NCBI RefSeq assembly: GCF_023715155.1
Contig: NZ_JAMBNQ010000006.1
Span: forward strand, 62,001 to 126,000
Source: Neobacillus mesonae
Lineage (GTDB): Bacteria; Bacillota; Bacilli; Bacillales; Cytobacillaceae
Length of the DNA stretch: 64,000 nucleotides
Direction: 5' to 3'
Made by a program: the position numbers and the translations under genes
The notes under the pieces: model-generated
What the model saw: the letters and a program-made list of their open reading frames with translations, nothing else
The model's database searches: none
What the model was told of the DNA's origin: nothing
In this document: positions 43,726 to 52,308 of the stretch, piece after piece
Layout: every line of letters starts with the position of its first letter
How positions within the stretch are numbered: the stretch's first letter is position 1

Positions 43726-44114
43726 TTAAATATACATATAAATTGCATTTGCCTTTGCTGCCATTTCGTTATTTTCATCGTATATAAAACAATCAATATG
43801 ATTGATCCGTCTGCCCTTTTAATCCAATGAGCATCAGCAAGAAGGAAATTGCCCTTTGCCTCTCTTATTTATGTAGTTTTCATATCTACTGTGACAACTT
43901 TTTGTTTATTGTTTTCTCCTGCTCCAAATAGGTTACCCATTGCAATATCTGCCAGTGAACATATAATTCCTCCATGAACAATCCCTATACTATTTAAATA
44001 TAGGCGCTGCATTGGTAATAAAACCTTTAAGTTCGTTTCACTTATACGCTTATATTTGCACTTTAAAAACTTATCGAAAGCACATACAACAAATTCTGTT
44101 TTCATCGTTAACAC
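43726..44114 (-). pseudogene. Broken PaaI-type hot-dog thioesterase
   Basis: An 81-codon frame, starting MLTMKTEFVVCAF, encodes the first half of a PaaI/YbgC-like acyl-CoA thioesterase, with the catalytic-region motif GIVHGGIICSLADIAMGN. It stops after VVTVDMKTT. The rest of the fold continues in two other frames: EAKGNFLLADAHWIKRADGS, then HIDCFIYDENNEMAAKANAI up to a stop at 43726. Two frame changes are therefore needed to restore a protein of about 130 residues. It sits between fadF and etfA and is likely a recent loss, unless sequencing errors explain it. Confidence 0.8.
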
Positions 44115-44168
44115 TCCTAAAAGAAATTTCTAATCGATTACACTTTGGCAATTAATGTTTCATTATCT

Positions 44169-45155
44169 TTAGACTAACTCCTCAACCTTAAGAACCTTTT
44201 TTAATTCCTCAGTTAAGATTGGTACAATTTCAAATAAATCTCCGACAATTCCATAATCCGCCGCTTTAAAAATAGGGGCTTCTGGATCTTTATTAATCGC
44301 AACAATTACTTTTGAGTTGGACATACCCGCTAAATGCTGAATAGCTCCTGATATTCCACAAGCGATATAAAGTTCTGGTGTTACCACCTTACCTGTTTGC
44401 CCTATTTGCAAGGAGTAATCGCAATACCCTGCATCACATGCTCCACGTGATGCACCAACAGCTCCTCCTAATAGGTCTGCAAGTTCTTTTAATGGTTCAA
44501 ATCCATCCTTTTTTTTAACACCACGACCCCCAGAGACAATAACTTTCGCCTCCGATAAATCCACACCGCCTGTTACTTTACGGACAACATCTTTAACCAT
44601 TGTCCGAAGATCTTTAATATCTGCAGAAATAATTGAAACTTCTCCTGTTCTGGACTCGTCCTTCTTCAAAGAGTTAATATTGTTCGGACGAATGGCCGCA
44701 AAAATTATACCCTTTTTAATTTTCTTTCTCTCAAATGCTTTCCCTGAATAGATTGGCCGAATGAATACATCTTCTTCACCATTTTTTTCGACAGCTATTA
44801 CGTCAGAAATTAAACCTGTGTTTAATTTTATGGCAAGACGTGGTGATAGATCTTTGCCTTGAGCTGTATGGCCAAGGATAATGCCTTGAGGATTTTCCAA
44901 ATCAATCACTTTAAGGATTGCTTGTTGAAAGGCATCTGTTGTATAGTATTTAAGACTTGAATGATTAACTACAACGACTCGATCTGCACCATAATGTATT
45001 AAGCTATTTGCTAATCCATCCACTTTTTCTCCTAATATAACCCCCACTACTTCTCCACCATCTGCTATTTTCTGACCTGCTGCAATAGCTTCATAAGAAA
45101 CTTGACGTAATTCCCCATTACGAACCTCTGCAATAACTAATACTTTCTTTGCCAT
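44169..45155 (-). CDS. etfA: Electron transfer flavoprotein alpha subunit
   Basis: A 328-residue ETF alpha subunit that carries FAD and takes electrons from acyl-CoA dehydrogenases. The C-terminal FAD-binding domain shows VIVSGGRGVKKKDGFEPLKE, the QIGQTGKVVTPELYIACGIS signature and NKDPEAPIFKAADYGIVGDL. It is 14 bp behind etfB, so both are co-transcribed. It should feed electrons from the acyl-CoA dehydrogenase in this island to the FadF-like membrane protein. Confidence 0.96.
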   Translation of the reverse strand: MAKKVLVIAEVRNGELRQVSYEAIAAGQKIADGGEVVGVILGEKVDGLANSLIHYGADRVVVVNHSSLKYYTTDAFQQAILKVIDLENPQGIILGHTAQGKDLSPRLAIKLNTGLISDVIAVEKNGEEDVFIRPIYSGKAFERKKIKKGIIFAAIRPNNINSLKKDESRTGEVSIISADIKDLRTMVKDVVRKVTGGVDLSEAKVIVSGGRGVKKKDGFEPLKELADLLGGAVGASRGACDAGYCDYSLQIGQTGKVVTPELYIACGISGAIQHLAGMSNSKVIVAINKDPEAPIFKAADYGIVGDLFEIVPILTEELKKVLKVEELV

Positions 45156-45169
45156 ATATATCCCCTCCG

Positions 45170-45940
45170 TTAAATAACTTTGGCCTCAGATATTAAAAGT
45201 GAAATTAATTCTTTTACTTGAGTTTGGTTCTCTCCCTCTAGTACTTTTCCAGCTTGTTTTGCTGATGGAAGAAACACTTCCACTGTTTCAGATTTTGCTT
45301 CAATATCGTCCACATCAAGGTTAAGATCATCTAATTCTAACTTGACCAATGGTTTTTTCTTTGCTTTCATTATCCCTGGCAGTGAAGGGTATCGAGGTTC
45401 ATTTAACCCTTGTTGTGCTGTAACAAGGACTGGCAGTGATACCTCAACAATTTCTTCGTTGCCTTCAACATCCCTGACAATTGTTGCTTTCATATCATTA
45501 ATCTCCAAATTGGTAATGGTCGTTACTTGTGGAATGTCTAAAATTTCAGCAACAGATGGACCTACTTGACCAGAACCACCATCAACTGTAACGTTTCCAC
45601 CGATAATCATGTCATATTCTTGATTTTTTAAATATGCAGCAAGAATCATTGACACTGTAAACTGGTCAATTACATCCAGTTCATCGCTTTTGATTAGAAC
45701 AGCCTTATCGACACCCATCGCAAGTGCGGTACGAAGTTCTTTTTCAGTCTCTTCCTCACCAACTGTAACAACTGTAACTTCTCCGCCATGTTGTTCTCGA
45801 AGAATGATCGCTTCTTCAATCGCGTATTCATCGTATGGATTGATAATGAATTCAGCTCCACTTTCTTCAATTTTTCCATTGTTTATTAAAATTTTTTCTT
45901 CTGTATCAAAGGTTCGCTTCATCAATACAAAAATATTCAT
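45170..45940 (-). CDS. etfB: Electron transfer flavoprotein beta subunit
   Basis: A 256-residue ETF beta subunit, AMP-binding partner of EtfA. The N-terminal MNIFVLMKRTFDTEEKILIN, the middle YDMIIGGNVTVDGGSGQVGP and the recognition loop VEVSLPVLVTAQQGLNEPRY, which docks with dehydrogenases, are present. It is the first gene of etfBA. An interspersed repeat lies directly upstream (45971-46087), so the promoter is probably close to or within the spacer before it. Confidence 0.96.
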   Translation of the reverse strand: MNIFVLMKRTFDTEEKILINNGKIEESGAEFIINPYDEYAIEEAIILREQHGGEVTVVTVGEEETEKELRTALAMGVDKAVLIKSDELDVIDQFTVSMILAAYLKNQEYDMIIGGNVTVDGGSGQVGPSVAEILDIPQVTTITNLEINDMKATIVRDVEGNEEIVEVSLPVLVTAQQGLNEPRYPSLPGIMKAKKKPLVKLELDDLNLDVDDIEAKSETVEVFLPSAKQAGKVLEGENQTQVKELISLLISEAKVI

Positions 45941-45970
45941 CTATTTGTCCTCCATAAAATTATTAAGAAA

Positions 45971-46087
45971 AGCGCAAGCGCCTTGGTCGGCCTCAGGCAT
46001 AGCAAATGTTTTTCTGCCTAAAAAGTCAGGTTTTTGACTTTTAGGGCAGAAGGTTATTTGACCTCGAGGGGCTAGGCTGCTTGCGCT
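45971..46087. repeat. Interspersed palindromic repeat bounded by AGCGCAAGC
   Basis: A 117-bp element starts AGCGCAAGCGCCTTGGTC and ends with GCTTGCGCT, giving 9-bp perfect terminal inverted repeats. Inside, CTGCCTAAAAAGTCAGG and its complement-like partner CTGACTTTTTAGG fold into a long hairpin around 46010-46050. Such GCGCAAGCGCC-ended sequences are scattered in intergenic regions of Bacillus genomes and resemble non-autonomous mobile or RNA-structured repeats. Only one copy was found in this window. Confidence 0.75.
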
Positions 46088-46132
46088 AGACAATTCTCAA
46101 AGTCCAAAGCTTATACTTTCTTATCTCGTAAA

Positions 46133-46185
46133 AAATAAAAATCCAGCAACAATAAGCTTCAGCTCTTGTTACTGGATTTTTATCT
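46133..46185 (-). terminator. Terminator of the DUF3870 gene
   Basis: ATAAAAATCCAG and CTGGATTTTTAT plus AACAA/TTGTT form a long stem with a 13-nt loop, followed on the minus strand by TTTTTTA. It ends the long carboxylase operon before etfBA. Confidence 0.8.
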
Positions 46186-46215
46186 ATTAATATAAGAAAG
46201 AATTTTGGACTTTCC

Positions 46216-46569
46216 TCATAGATAACCAGCACTAACAGTTTGTTTAACGTAAATTCCCTTTGACTCTTTGTAACGATCCCATGCCGACTTAATCGATTGA
46301 ATAACAGCTCCCTGAGAAGGTATTAGAACACTCTTTCTTAGTTTTTCAATTAAAGGATAAATTCCATTCTTTAAATCATAACCCTTTACAAGAGAAGATA
46401 AATAATAGTTTGTTAAATCAGCAATAAATGTAAACTCTGCATCTTCAATAATTTCTGTTTCGGTATTTATAACTAAAACAACGGTTATTGTTTTATATTT
46501 CTCATACAAAGTTGTTCCTCTTGGAAGCTGGGCAAATCCAGATATTAAGACATTATTATCTTCATACAT
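46216..46569 (-). CDS. DUF3870-family protein
   Basis: A 117-residue protein that fits the DUF3870 family: an N-terminal strand with a nucleotide-like start, then INTETEIIEDAEFTFIADLT and a helical C-terminal half (QGAVIQSIKSAWDRYKESKG). Family members accompany CoA-ester and aromatic catabolic genes in Firmicutes, but no activity is known to me. The gene lies 315 bp after the lyase gene, behind a terminator hairpin, so it may have its own promoter. The assignment comes from memory of family sequences. Confidence 0.7.
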   Translation of the reverse strand: MYEDNNVLISGFAQLPRGTTLYEKYKTITVVLVINTETEIIEDAEFTFIADLTNYYLSSLVKGYDLKNGIYPLIEKLRKSVLIPSQGAVIQSIKSAWDRYKESKGIYVKQTVSAGYL

Positions 46570-46724
46570 CCTTTATAACCTCCTTGTTATTCATATTCTT
46601 ATTTTATACTACAATAGGTTATTATATCAACTATTTTTTTGGAATTTTTGAAATTCCCCAAACCCTCAAACAATTTTATTTCAGAATTAATATTACTATT
46701 AAAAACAGAGCGTTTACGCAAAAT

Positions 46725-46788
46725 AAAAATTGGAGCAACGCTTCCTATTTACCAGTAAGGCAGGACAGGATCACGTACTCCAATTTTT
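46725..46788 (-). terminator. Terminator after the HMG-CoA-lyase-like gene
   Basis: AAAAATTGGAG and CTCCAATTTTT pair over 11 bp; on the minus strand TATTTTGCG follows. The enclosed loop is 42 nt long. The remaining bases from 46570 to 46884 are A/T-rich with no gene. Confidence 0.65.
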
Positions 46789-46884
46789 AAAATTTTTCTA
46801 TATCAATTGTCTAACAGCCAGTCTAAGTATTAACAGTCAACCTGTAATGTGTTTGTTTACTCTAAATATTACACCACAAGAAAG

Positions 46885-47841
46885 TTAACGCGAAGGGATC
46901 CTGCGATAAGAATCTAAGCTTCTCCCTTTAGCCACCTTACTTGGGAGTTCGCGCCCAAGAATTCTTTCTGCTTCCAGGGTTACCCCTATAAGCTTTTCCA
47001 AGTCAATTCCGGTGCTGATACCCAGTTCGTGGCACATATGAACCAAATCTTCTGTTGCAATGTTTCCGGCAGCACCCTTGGAACCACCAAATGGGCATCC
47101 ACCTAACCCTCCTACTGAGGAATCAAAATGACTAACTCCCATCTTTAATCCAACATAGGCGTTGGCCAATCCCATTCCTCGGGTATCATGTAAATGTAAG
47201 TTTATGTTTTTATCTGGCCACTTATCTTGCACTTGACCTACGAGGTACTCGATGGAAACCGGATTTGCCCATCCAACAGTATCACCGAGAAGGATACATT
47301 CTGGATCAATACCATATGCGTTTGCTTTTTCTATTGTTCTAGCAATCAATCTAACTACATGCTGTGGATCGACATCTCCCTCATAGTTACAGCCAAAAGC
47401 TGTCATAACATTAATTGAACTGATTGGAACATTATACTTACGTAGAACAGCTATGCGTTCATCCATTTCATCGAATGTCTCTTCGATGGAACGATTGGTG
47501 TTCTTTCTTGAAAATGTTTCACTCGCAATTATACTAAGAACGCCTTCCAAGTCAAATTTTCCAGTGGCTTGAGCTCTCTCAATCCCCTTCGAATTTAGAT
47601 ATATACATTGGTACTCTGTACCCGGATTCCTTTTAAAGCCTTTAGCAACTAACTCTGCATCTGCCATCTGAGGTACCCATTTCGGACTCACAAAAGAAGT
47701 AACTTCAATCACAGGAAAATTGCATTCAGATAGCAAATCAATTAATCGAATCTTGTCTTCCGTAGAGACTGGTGTCTTTTCAATTTGCATGCCCTCCCTA
47801 GGCCCTACTTCACGAATCGTTACCTTCTTCGGAAATGCCAA
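46885..47841 (-). CDS. mvaB: Hydroxymethylglutaryl-CoA lyase family protein
   Basis: A 318-residue DRE-TIM metallolyase. The start VTIREVGPREGMQIEKTPVS, the metal-site NLHLHDTRGMGLANAYVGLK and the signature GGLGGCPFGGSKGAAGNIAT, with the catalytic Cys, identify it. It cleaves a 3-hydroxy-3-methyl-acyl-CoA such as HMG-CoA into acetoacetate and acetyl-CoA. With the acyl-CoA carboxylase and enoyl-CoA hydratase upstream this completes the 3-methylcrotonyl-CoA route known from the B. subtilis yng operon. A longer homologue of HMG-CoA as substrate cannot be ruled out. Confidence 0.9.
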   Translation of the reverse strand: MAFPKKVTIREVGPREGMQIEKTPVSTEDKIRLIDLLSECNFPVIEVTSFVSPKWVPQMADAELVAKGFKRNPGTEYQCIYLNSKGIERAQATGKFDLEGVLSIIASETFSRKNTNRSIEETFDEMDERIAVLRKYNVPISSINVMTAFGCNYEGDVDPQHVVRLIARTIEKANAYGIDPECILLGDTVGWANPVSIEYLVGQVQDKWPDKNINLHLHDTRGMGLANAYVGLKMGVSHFDSSVGGLGGCPFGGSKGAAGNIATEDLVHMCHELGISTGIDLEKLIGVTLEAERILGRELPSKVAKGRSLDSYRRIPSR

Positions 47842-48008
47842 TCTTATCCCTCCATTGTAATCTAGTCATTGACCCACCGTCATACTTTCAACGAAATTAA
47901 ATACGATAAAAGATATAAGTAGTGTCCCACTTTCTATAAAACTGCCAATACGATTTTAGAAATTAAATACTAATGGGATAGGTTTTTTCATTATCATCCC
48001 GATCAATA

Positions 48009-48791
48009 TTAGCTTTCTATGTTGACAACAATGTTTCTTGGGTTCCGTGCTGTCAAAAATTCTACTGTATCAGTGTTACTCATATTACGTTCAATATGCG
48101 GTAAATATGGAGGTACTCTAAGAAAATCGCCAGGCTCATACTCTTCATAGTCTTCATATCTTTCGCCATGTAAAAGTCGAGTAATACCGCTAATAATGAA
48201 TCCCGCAGTCTCGGCCTCGCCATGGTGATGTTCCCCAGAATCCATTGCAGGTTCTCCGGTTACGCGTCCAATCCATAGATTAGGTGCTTGTACTGCGGTT
48301 CTTCGGGGCATGTTTTTCGTTTGATTGGTTAAATCATTTAAGTCAGATGCTCTTACGATCAAAACTTCTCCCGTAATATCATCTCCCGGGATTTCAATAT
48401 TTTCATTCTGATCCACATACTCTACCTTGTAATTTGGTGCCATGGTAGTAACAATATCAAATGATTCGACATTGCTTCCATTTTTATAGATATATGGATG
48501 ATAAGGTGGTATATAAATGAAATCACCTTCATTAAGTTCCACAGAACTTTTATAACCTTCCCCATAAAAAAAGACGGCTTTTCCCTTTAATACATAGTGA
48601 ACGGTATCAGATTCTTGATGATGCTGTGCAGCAGATTCAGCACTAGGCTCAGCTATTATTTTACCCATCCATATTTTTTCCCCAGCTGTACCCGTTTTCC
48701 ATGTGATGTTCAAATTTTTTGTTTTCTCAACTTTCAACTCATTCTTTTTTGTTATCCCTAATTGGCTATAATCTACTTTACTATTCAACAT
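48009..48791 (-). CDS. Bicupin protein of unknown enzyme activity
   Basis: From an ATG at 48791 (GGGGTG upstream) this is a 260-residue protein with two cupin domains. Each has the metal-binding pattern of histidines: QHHQESDTVHYVLKGKAVFF with a later H in PPYHPYIY, and GEHHHGEAETAGFIISG with PPYLPHIE. Two-domain cupins include gentisate dioxygenases and oxalate enzymes, but this one is shorter. The next gene upstream is an FAH-family hydrolase, a pairing seen in ring-cleavage pathways. An earlier start at 48815 would add eight residues without a good ribosome site. Confidence 0.72.
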   Translation of the reverse strand: MLNSKVDYSQLGITKKNELKVEKTKNLNITWKTGTAGEKIWMGKIIAEPSAESAAQHHQESDTVHYVLKGKAVFFYGEGYKSSVELNEGDFIYIPPYHPYIYKNGSNVESFDIVTTMAPNYKVEYVDQNENIEIPGDDITGEVLIVRASDLNDLTNQTKNMPRRTAVQAPNLWIGRVTGEPAMDSGEHHHGEAETAGFIISGITRLLHGERYEDYEEYEPGDFLRVPPYLPHIERNMSNTDTVEFLTARNPRNIVVNIES

Positions 48792-48862
48792 ATTTTCACC
48801 CCACCGTTTTTTCAATTGTCAGAGTAATAAAAGAAGAACTTTAGACATACGTTAATTTCTCA

Positions 48863-49732
48863 TTACCGAGCATTATCCGCAATGATTCGGTTTTTAATGC
48901 TTCCAATTTCAGCAATATGTACCTCTACGACATCTTCTGCTTTTAATAACATTGGCGGGTTCCGTTTTACTCCAATACCCGATGGGGTTCCTGTCAGGAT
49001 AATATCACCAGGTATTAATGTCATCGCCTTTGAAATTTCAGCAATGATCCGATTTATCGGGAAGATCATAAGGCTTGTATTGCTAGACTGTACTATTTTA
49101 CCATTGACTTTACAATAAATATCCAGATTTTGAACATCCTTTATTTCATCTTTCGTTACAATCCAAGGGCCCAAAGGACACGATTTATCCATACTTTTCC
49201 CCATAAACCATTGACCGCCATGAGAATGCTGAACATCCCTTGCAGATAGATCATTTGCACACATATATCCGAAAATATAATCGGATGCTTCTGCCTCAGC
49301 AATATTTTTTCCTTTACGTCCGATGACAACAGCGAGTTCTGCCTCATAGTCTAATTTTTGGGTAAAGTTTTCCGGCAAAGGAATTCCCTCATAAGGGCCG
49401 GCTATAGTCCCTGTGGCTTTTGTAAAGACTGTTGGTTTAGTTGGAAGATCAATATCTTGACGAAAACGTTCGTTAAAATGTTCTAAGTAATTCCACCCCA
49501 CGCACATTATATTACGTTCTAATTTAGGAATTGGCGGTAATAAATGCTCACTTATTAAAGGTCTTGGTTCAACGTTCGAATTTAGGATTCTATTTAGTCT
49601 ATCGATTCCATTATGCCCTGCTTTAATTATTGATAAGACATCAGGAAACTCATTGCTAACATCAATCACTGTATTATCATGGACTATACCTGCATTAATT
49701 TGATTTTCATTAAGGTAAGAAATTATCTTCAT
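48863..49732 (-). CDS. Fumarylacetoacetate hydrolase family protein
   Basis: A 289-residue FAH-fold protein. The metal-binding acidic triad is visible in KLDYEAELAVVIGRKG and further on in YMCANDLSARDVQHSH. The C-terminal half has the family segment PGDIILTGTPSGIGVKRNPP. Members hydrolyse C-C bonds in 1,3-dicarbonyl compounds, decarboxylate or isomerise ring-cleavage products. The substrate here is unknown. It lies between an enoyl-CoA hydratase and the bicupin in the long operon, so it may act on a dioxygenase product or on a beta-keto acid released from the pathway. Confidence 0.85.
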   Translation of the reverse strand: MKIISYLNENQINAGIVHDNTVIDVSNEFPDVLSIIKAGHNGIDRLNRILNSNVEPRPLISEHLLPPIPKLERNIMCVGWNYLEHFNERFRQDIDLPTKPTVFTKATGTIAGPYEGIPLPENFTQKLDYEAELAVVIGRKGKNIAEAEASDYIFGYMCANDLSARDVQHSHGGQWFMGKSMDKSCPLGPWIVTKDEIKDVQNLDIYCKVNGKIVQSSNTSLMIFPINRIIAEISKAMTLIPGDIILTGTPSGIGVKRNPPMLLKAEDVVEVHIAEIGSIKNRIIADNAR

Positions 49733-49812
49733 TAAAAAACATCCCTCCTCCCATATCCTTTATTTCACCTCTTAGAAGCTGACCAGGATAGTTTTTTGTA
49801 AACACTTGCTGC

Positions 49813-50601
49813 TTACCGACCACTCCATATTGGCTCTCTTTTTTCTAGAAAAGCATTCATACCTTCCTTTGAATCTTTGGTTTCACCTAAAATAACTACT
49901 TGATCACGAAGGTAATTCAATGATTTCTCGTAATCCATTCCTTGAATCATTTGCATTGCCTCTCTGCCTAATGTTAAGGCGGTTGGATTTCGTTTCGCCA
50001 GCTGACGTGCAAACTGTGCTGCTTCCTGCATTAATTCACGATCCGGATAAACTGCGTTTAAAAGCCCCATCTCTTTTGCTTCCAAAGCATTAACTTTTTT
50101 CCCTGTATAAAATAATTCATAGGTGTTTTTGGGACCAATGGTTTGGAGGAGCGGGGCACTAATCATCATCCCCCAAAGGCCTACATTAATTTCCGGTGCC
50201 CCAAACTGTGCACTTTCATTGGCAAACGTGATATCACAAGCAGCAGCGAGTCCTAGGCCGCCTGCCAAGGCATAACCATTTACTGCCGCAATAATTGGCT
50301 TTTTTAAATGGCGAATCGCAAGCAAACAATTCTTATATTTCGTGACATGGGCCTTATAGTTTAAAATGTGCTGCTCATTATTTTCACTCATTCCTCCCAG
50401 GTCGGCTCCCGAACAAAAGGATTTTTCTCCTGCCCCTGTTATCATCGAGACACGAACATCGGAGCGATCATTCATTTCATTAAGAAGCGAAACAAAGTCC
50501 TCCATCATTTCCCCTGTTAATGCGTTATGTTTGTGTGGTCTATTTAATGTAATCGTTGCCACATAGTCCTCTATCGAAACTAGAATATGATTCTCTCTCA
50601 T
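49813..50601 (-). CDS. Enoyl-CoA hydratase/isomerase family protein
   Basis: A 262-residue crotonase-fold protein. The oxyanion-hole segments SFCSGADLGGM and NGYALAGGLGLAAACDITFA are intact. Glu at INVGLWGMM positions is replaced by a hydrophobic-rich loop, so hydratase versus isomerase is uncertain. In the HMG route the hydratase converts 3-methylglutaconyl-CoA to HMG-CoA; its place between the carboxylase and lyase genes fits this. Full length, ATG start. Confidence 0.87.
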   Translation of the reverse strand: MRENHILVSIEDYVATITLNRPHKHNALTGEMMEDFVSLLNEMNDRSDVRVSMITGAGEKSFCSGADLGGMSENNEQHILNYKAHVTKYKNCLLAIRHLKKPIIAAVNGYALAGGLGLAAACDITFANESAQFGAPEINVGLWGMMISAPLLQTIGPKNTYELFYTGKKVNALEAKEMGLLNAVYPDRELMQEAAQFARQLAKRNPTALTLGREAMQMIQGMDYEKSLNYLRDQVVILGETKDSKEGMNAFLEKREPIWSGR

Positions 50602-50652
50602 AGCAACACCTTCTTTCTATTTTTGTCACAAAGATTTACCAGTTACAGATTT

Positions 50653-52005
50653 TTAATTCACCTTAGCGGTTTTTAAATAGCTGTCAATAAAACTGGTTGT
50701 AGTATTTCCAGAAATGTATTCCGGATGATTTACGATTCTTTTTAATGTTGGAATATTGGTTTTAATCCCTTCCACTTTATATTGTTCCAGTACTTTACCC
50801 ATACTTTTTATCGCTTCATTGCGGGTGAGTCCTTTTACAATAAGTTTTGCAATCATCGGATCATAAAATGGTGTTACAACAGATCCTTGTCCAACAGCTA
50901 ACTCGTGGCGAATATTTTCACCGCTAGGTATACTAAAACTTGTGATTGTTCCCGGTGAAGGAAAGAACGTATTTGGATCTTCTGCATAAATCCTAACCTC
51001 AATCGCATGTCCATTTAATTGAACGTCTTTTTGACTGATGGTTAGCGTTTCTCCATTTGCTATCCTAATCTGCTGCTCTACTAAATCTAAGCCAGTAACT
51101 TCCTCTGTTACCGGGTGTTCAACCTGCAACCGAGTATTAACTTCTAGAAAGTAAAAGTTCTTATGCTCATCCATGATAAATTCTACTGTCCCGGCATTTT
51201 CATATCCAATCGCTTGTGCTGCCCGAACAGCTGCTCCGCCCATTTCTTTCCTAGTCAGTTCATCAATAAATGGTGATGGGGCCTCTTCTATTACTTTTTG
51301 ATGTCTTCTTTGAATCGAGCACTCTCTTTCCCCTAAATAAACGGTATTACCCTCTTTATCTGCTAATAATTGAATTTCGATATGTCTTGGATTTAAAATG
51401 AGTTTTTCTAGGAACATGGCTCCATCTCCAAAAAAGTCTTTTGCACGTTTTTGGTTCCCTTGAAAGGCCCTTCTCAAGCCTTCTTCATCATCAACCCTTT
51501 GCATTCCAATTCCTCCGCCCCCAGCGGAAGCCTTTAACATGATAGGATATCCGATATTCTTCGCTTCACGAACTGCCTCTTCCACATCTGCTAACGGTGC
51601 ATCAGTACCGGGAACAATGGGAACGCCTGCATGGCTCATTAATTTTCTAGCCTCAATTTTACTGCCCATTTGTGAAATGGTTGAAGGAGAAGGGCCAATA
51701 AATACAATATTATTTTCAGCACACTTCTTTGAAAATTCAGGATTTTCGGATAACAAACCATACCCTGGGTGGATAGCATCAACGTTTGCTTGTAATGCCA
51801 CCTCCATTATTTTCTCCATTTTTAAGTAGCTTTCATTAACTCTTGGGGGGCCGATTAAATAACTTTCATCTGCCATTTCTACGTGTGGTGAATTGATATC
51901 TGCTTCAGAGTATATAGCTACAGTTTTAATCCCCATTTTTTTACATGTCCGAATGATACGGGCCGCAATTTCGCCTCTATTTGCAATTAAAATTTTAGTA
52001 AACAA
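50653..52005 (-). CDS. Biotin carboxylase subunit of an acyl-CoA carboxylase
   Basis: A 450-residue ATP-grasp biotin carboxylase: N-terminal MFTKILIANRGEIAARIIRT, ATP-binding loop KASAGGGGIGMQ, catalytic segment GERECSIQRRHQKVIEEAPS and the biotin-site YFLEVNTRLQVEHPVTEEV. It carboxylates biotin on the separate 69-residue carrier protein encoded 24 bp upstream. TTG start behind GAGGGGG. It resembles the B. subtilis YngH type, separate from the AccC of fatty acid synthesis; this follows from context more than from sequence. Confidence 0.93.
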   Translation of the reverse strand: MFTKILIANRGEIAARIIRTCKKMGIKTVAIYSEADINSPHVEMADESYLIGPPRVNESYLKMEKIMEVALQANVDAIHPGYGLLSENPEFSKKCAENNIVFIGPSPSTISQMGSKIEARKLMSHAGVPIVPGTDAPLADVEEAVREAKNIGYPIMLKASAGGGGIGMQRVDDEEGLRRAFQGNQKRAKDFFGDGAMFLEKLILNPRHIEIQLLADKEGNTVYLGERECSIQRRHQKVIEEAPSPFIDELTRKEMGGAAVRAAQAIGYENAGTVEFIMDEHKNFYFLEVNTRLQVEHPVTEEVTGLDLVEQQIRIANGETLTISQKDVQLNGHAIEVRIYAEDPNTFFPSPGTITSFSIPSGENIRHELAVGQGSVVTPFYDPMIAKLIVKGLTRNEAIKSMGKVLEQYKVEGIKTNIPTLKRIVNHPEYISGNTTTSFIDSYLKTAKVN

Positions 52006-52028
52006 TATTTGTTCCCCCTCGTATGAAG

Positions 52029-52238
52029 TTATTTCAATTTAATAACCACATCGCCATCATTGACAAAGTCTCCCTCGTTAACGGTAATTTCATCAACAAT
52101 ACCGCTTACCTCTGCACTGATTGGAATTTCCATTTTCATTGATTCCAAAATCACTACATCCTGACCTTCAGTTACTTGATCTCCTGGTTTTACCGTGATT
52201 TTCCAAACATTACCCGCCATATTAGATAATACTTCCAT
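52029..52238 (-). CDS. Biotin carboxyl carrier protein (biotinyl/lipoyl attachment)
   Basis: A small 69-residue biotinyl domain with the attachment motif ESMKMEIP, the biotinylated Lys being residue 35. It begins MEVLSNMAGNVWKITVKPGD from an ATG at 52238 behind GAGGTGG; an upstream ATG at 52253 is less well placed. It shuttles carboxybiotin between the carboxylase and the carboxyltransferase, whose gene lies 56 bp upstream. Confidence 0.92.
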   Translation of the reverse strand: MEVLSNMAGNVWKITVKPGDQVTEGQDVVILESMKMEIPISAEVSGIVDEITVNEGDFVNDGDVVIKLK

Positions 52239-52308
52239 TTCGTTCCACCTCATTAGTTTTTTTTTAGTATTCTGCTTTTATTCTTTCTCATCCACATTTA
52301 AGAAAGTT

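Noticed and set aside
45971..46087. Intrinsic terminator of the upstream operon
   Set aside because: The element has inverted ends and a long internal hairpin but no U-run; a proper terminator lies at 46133-46185.
46488..46790. Plus-strand open frame of 100 codons
   Set aside because: It is antisense to the DUF3870 start and the terminator after the lyase gene; composition is spacer-like.
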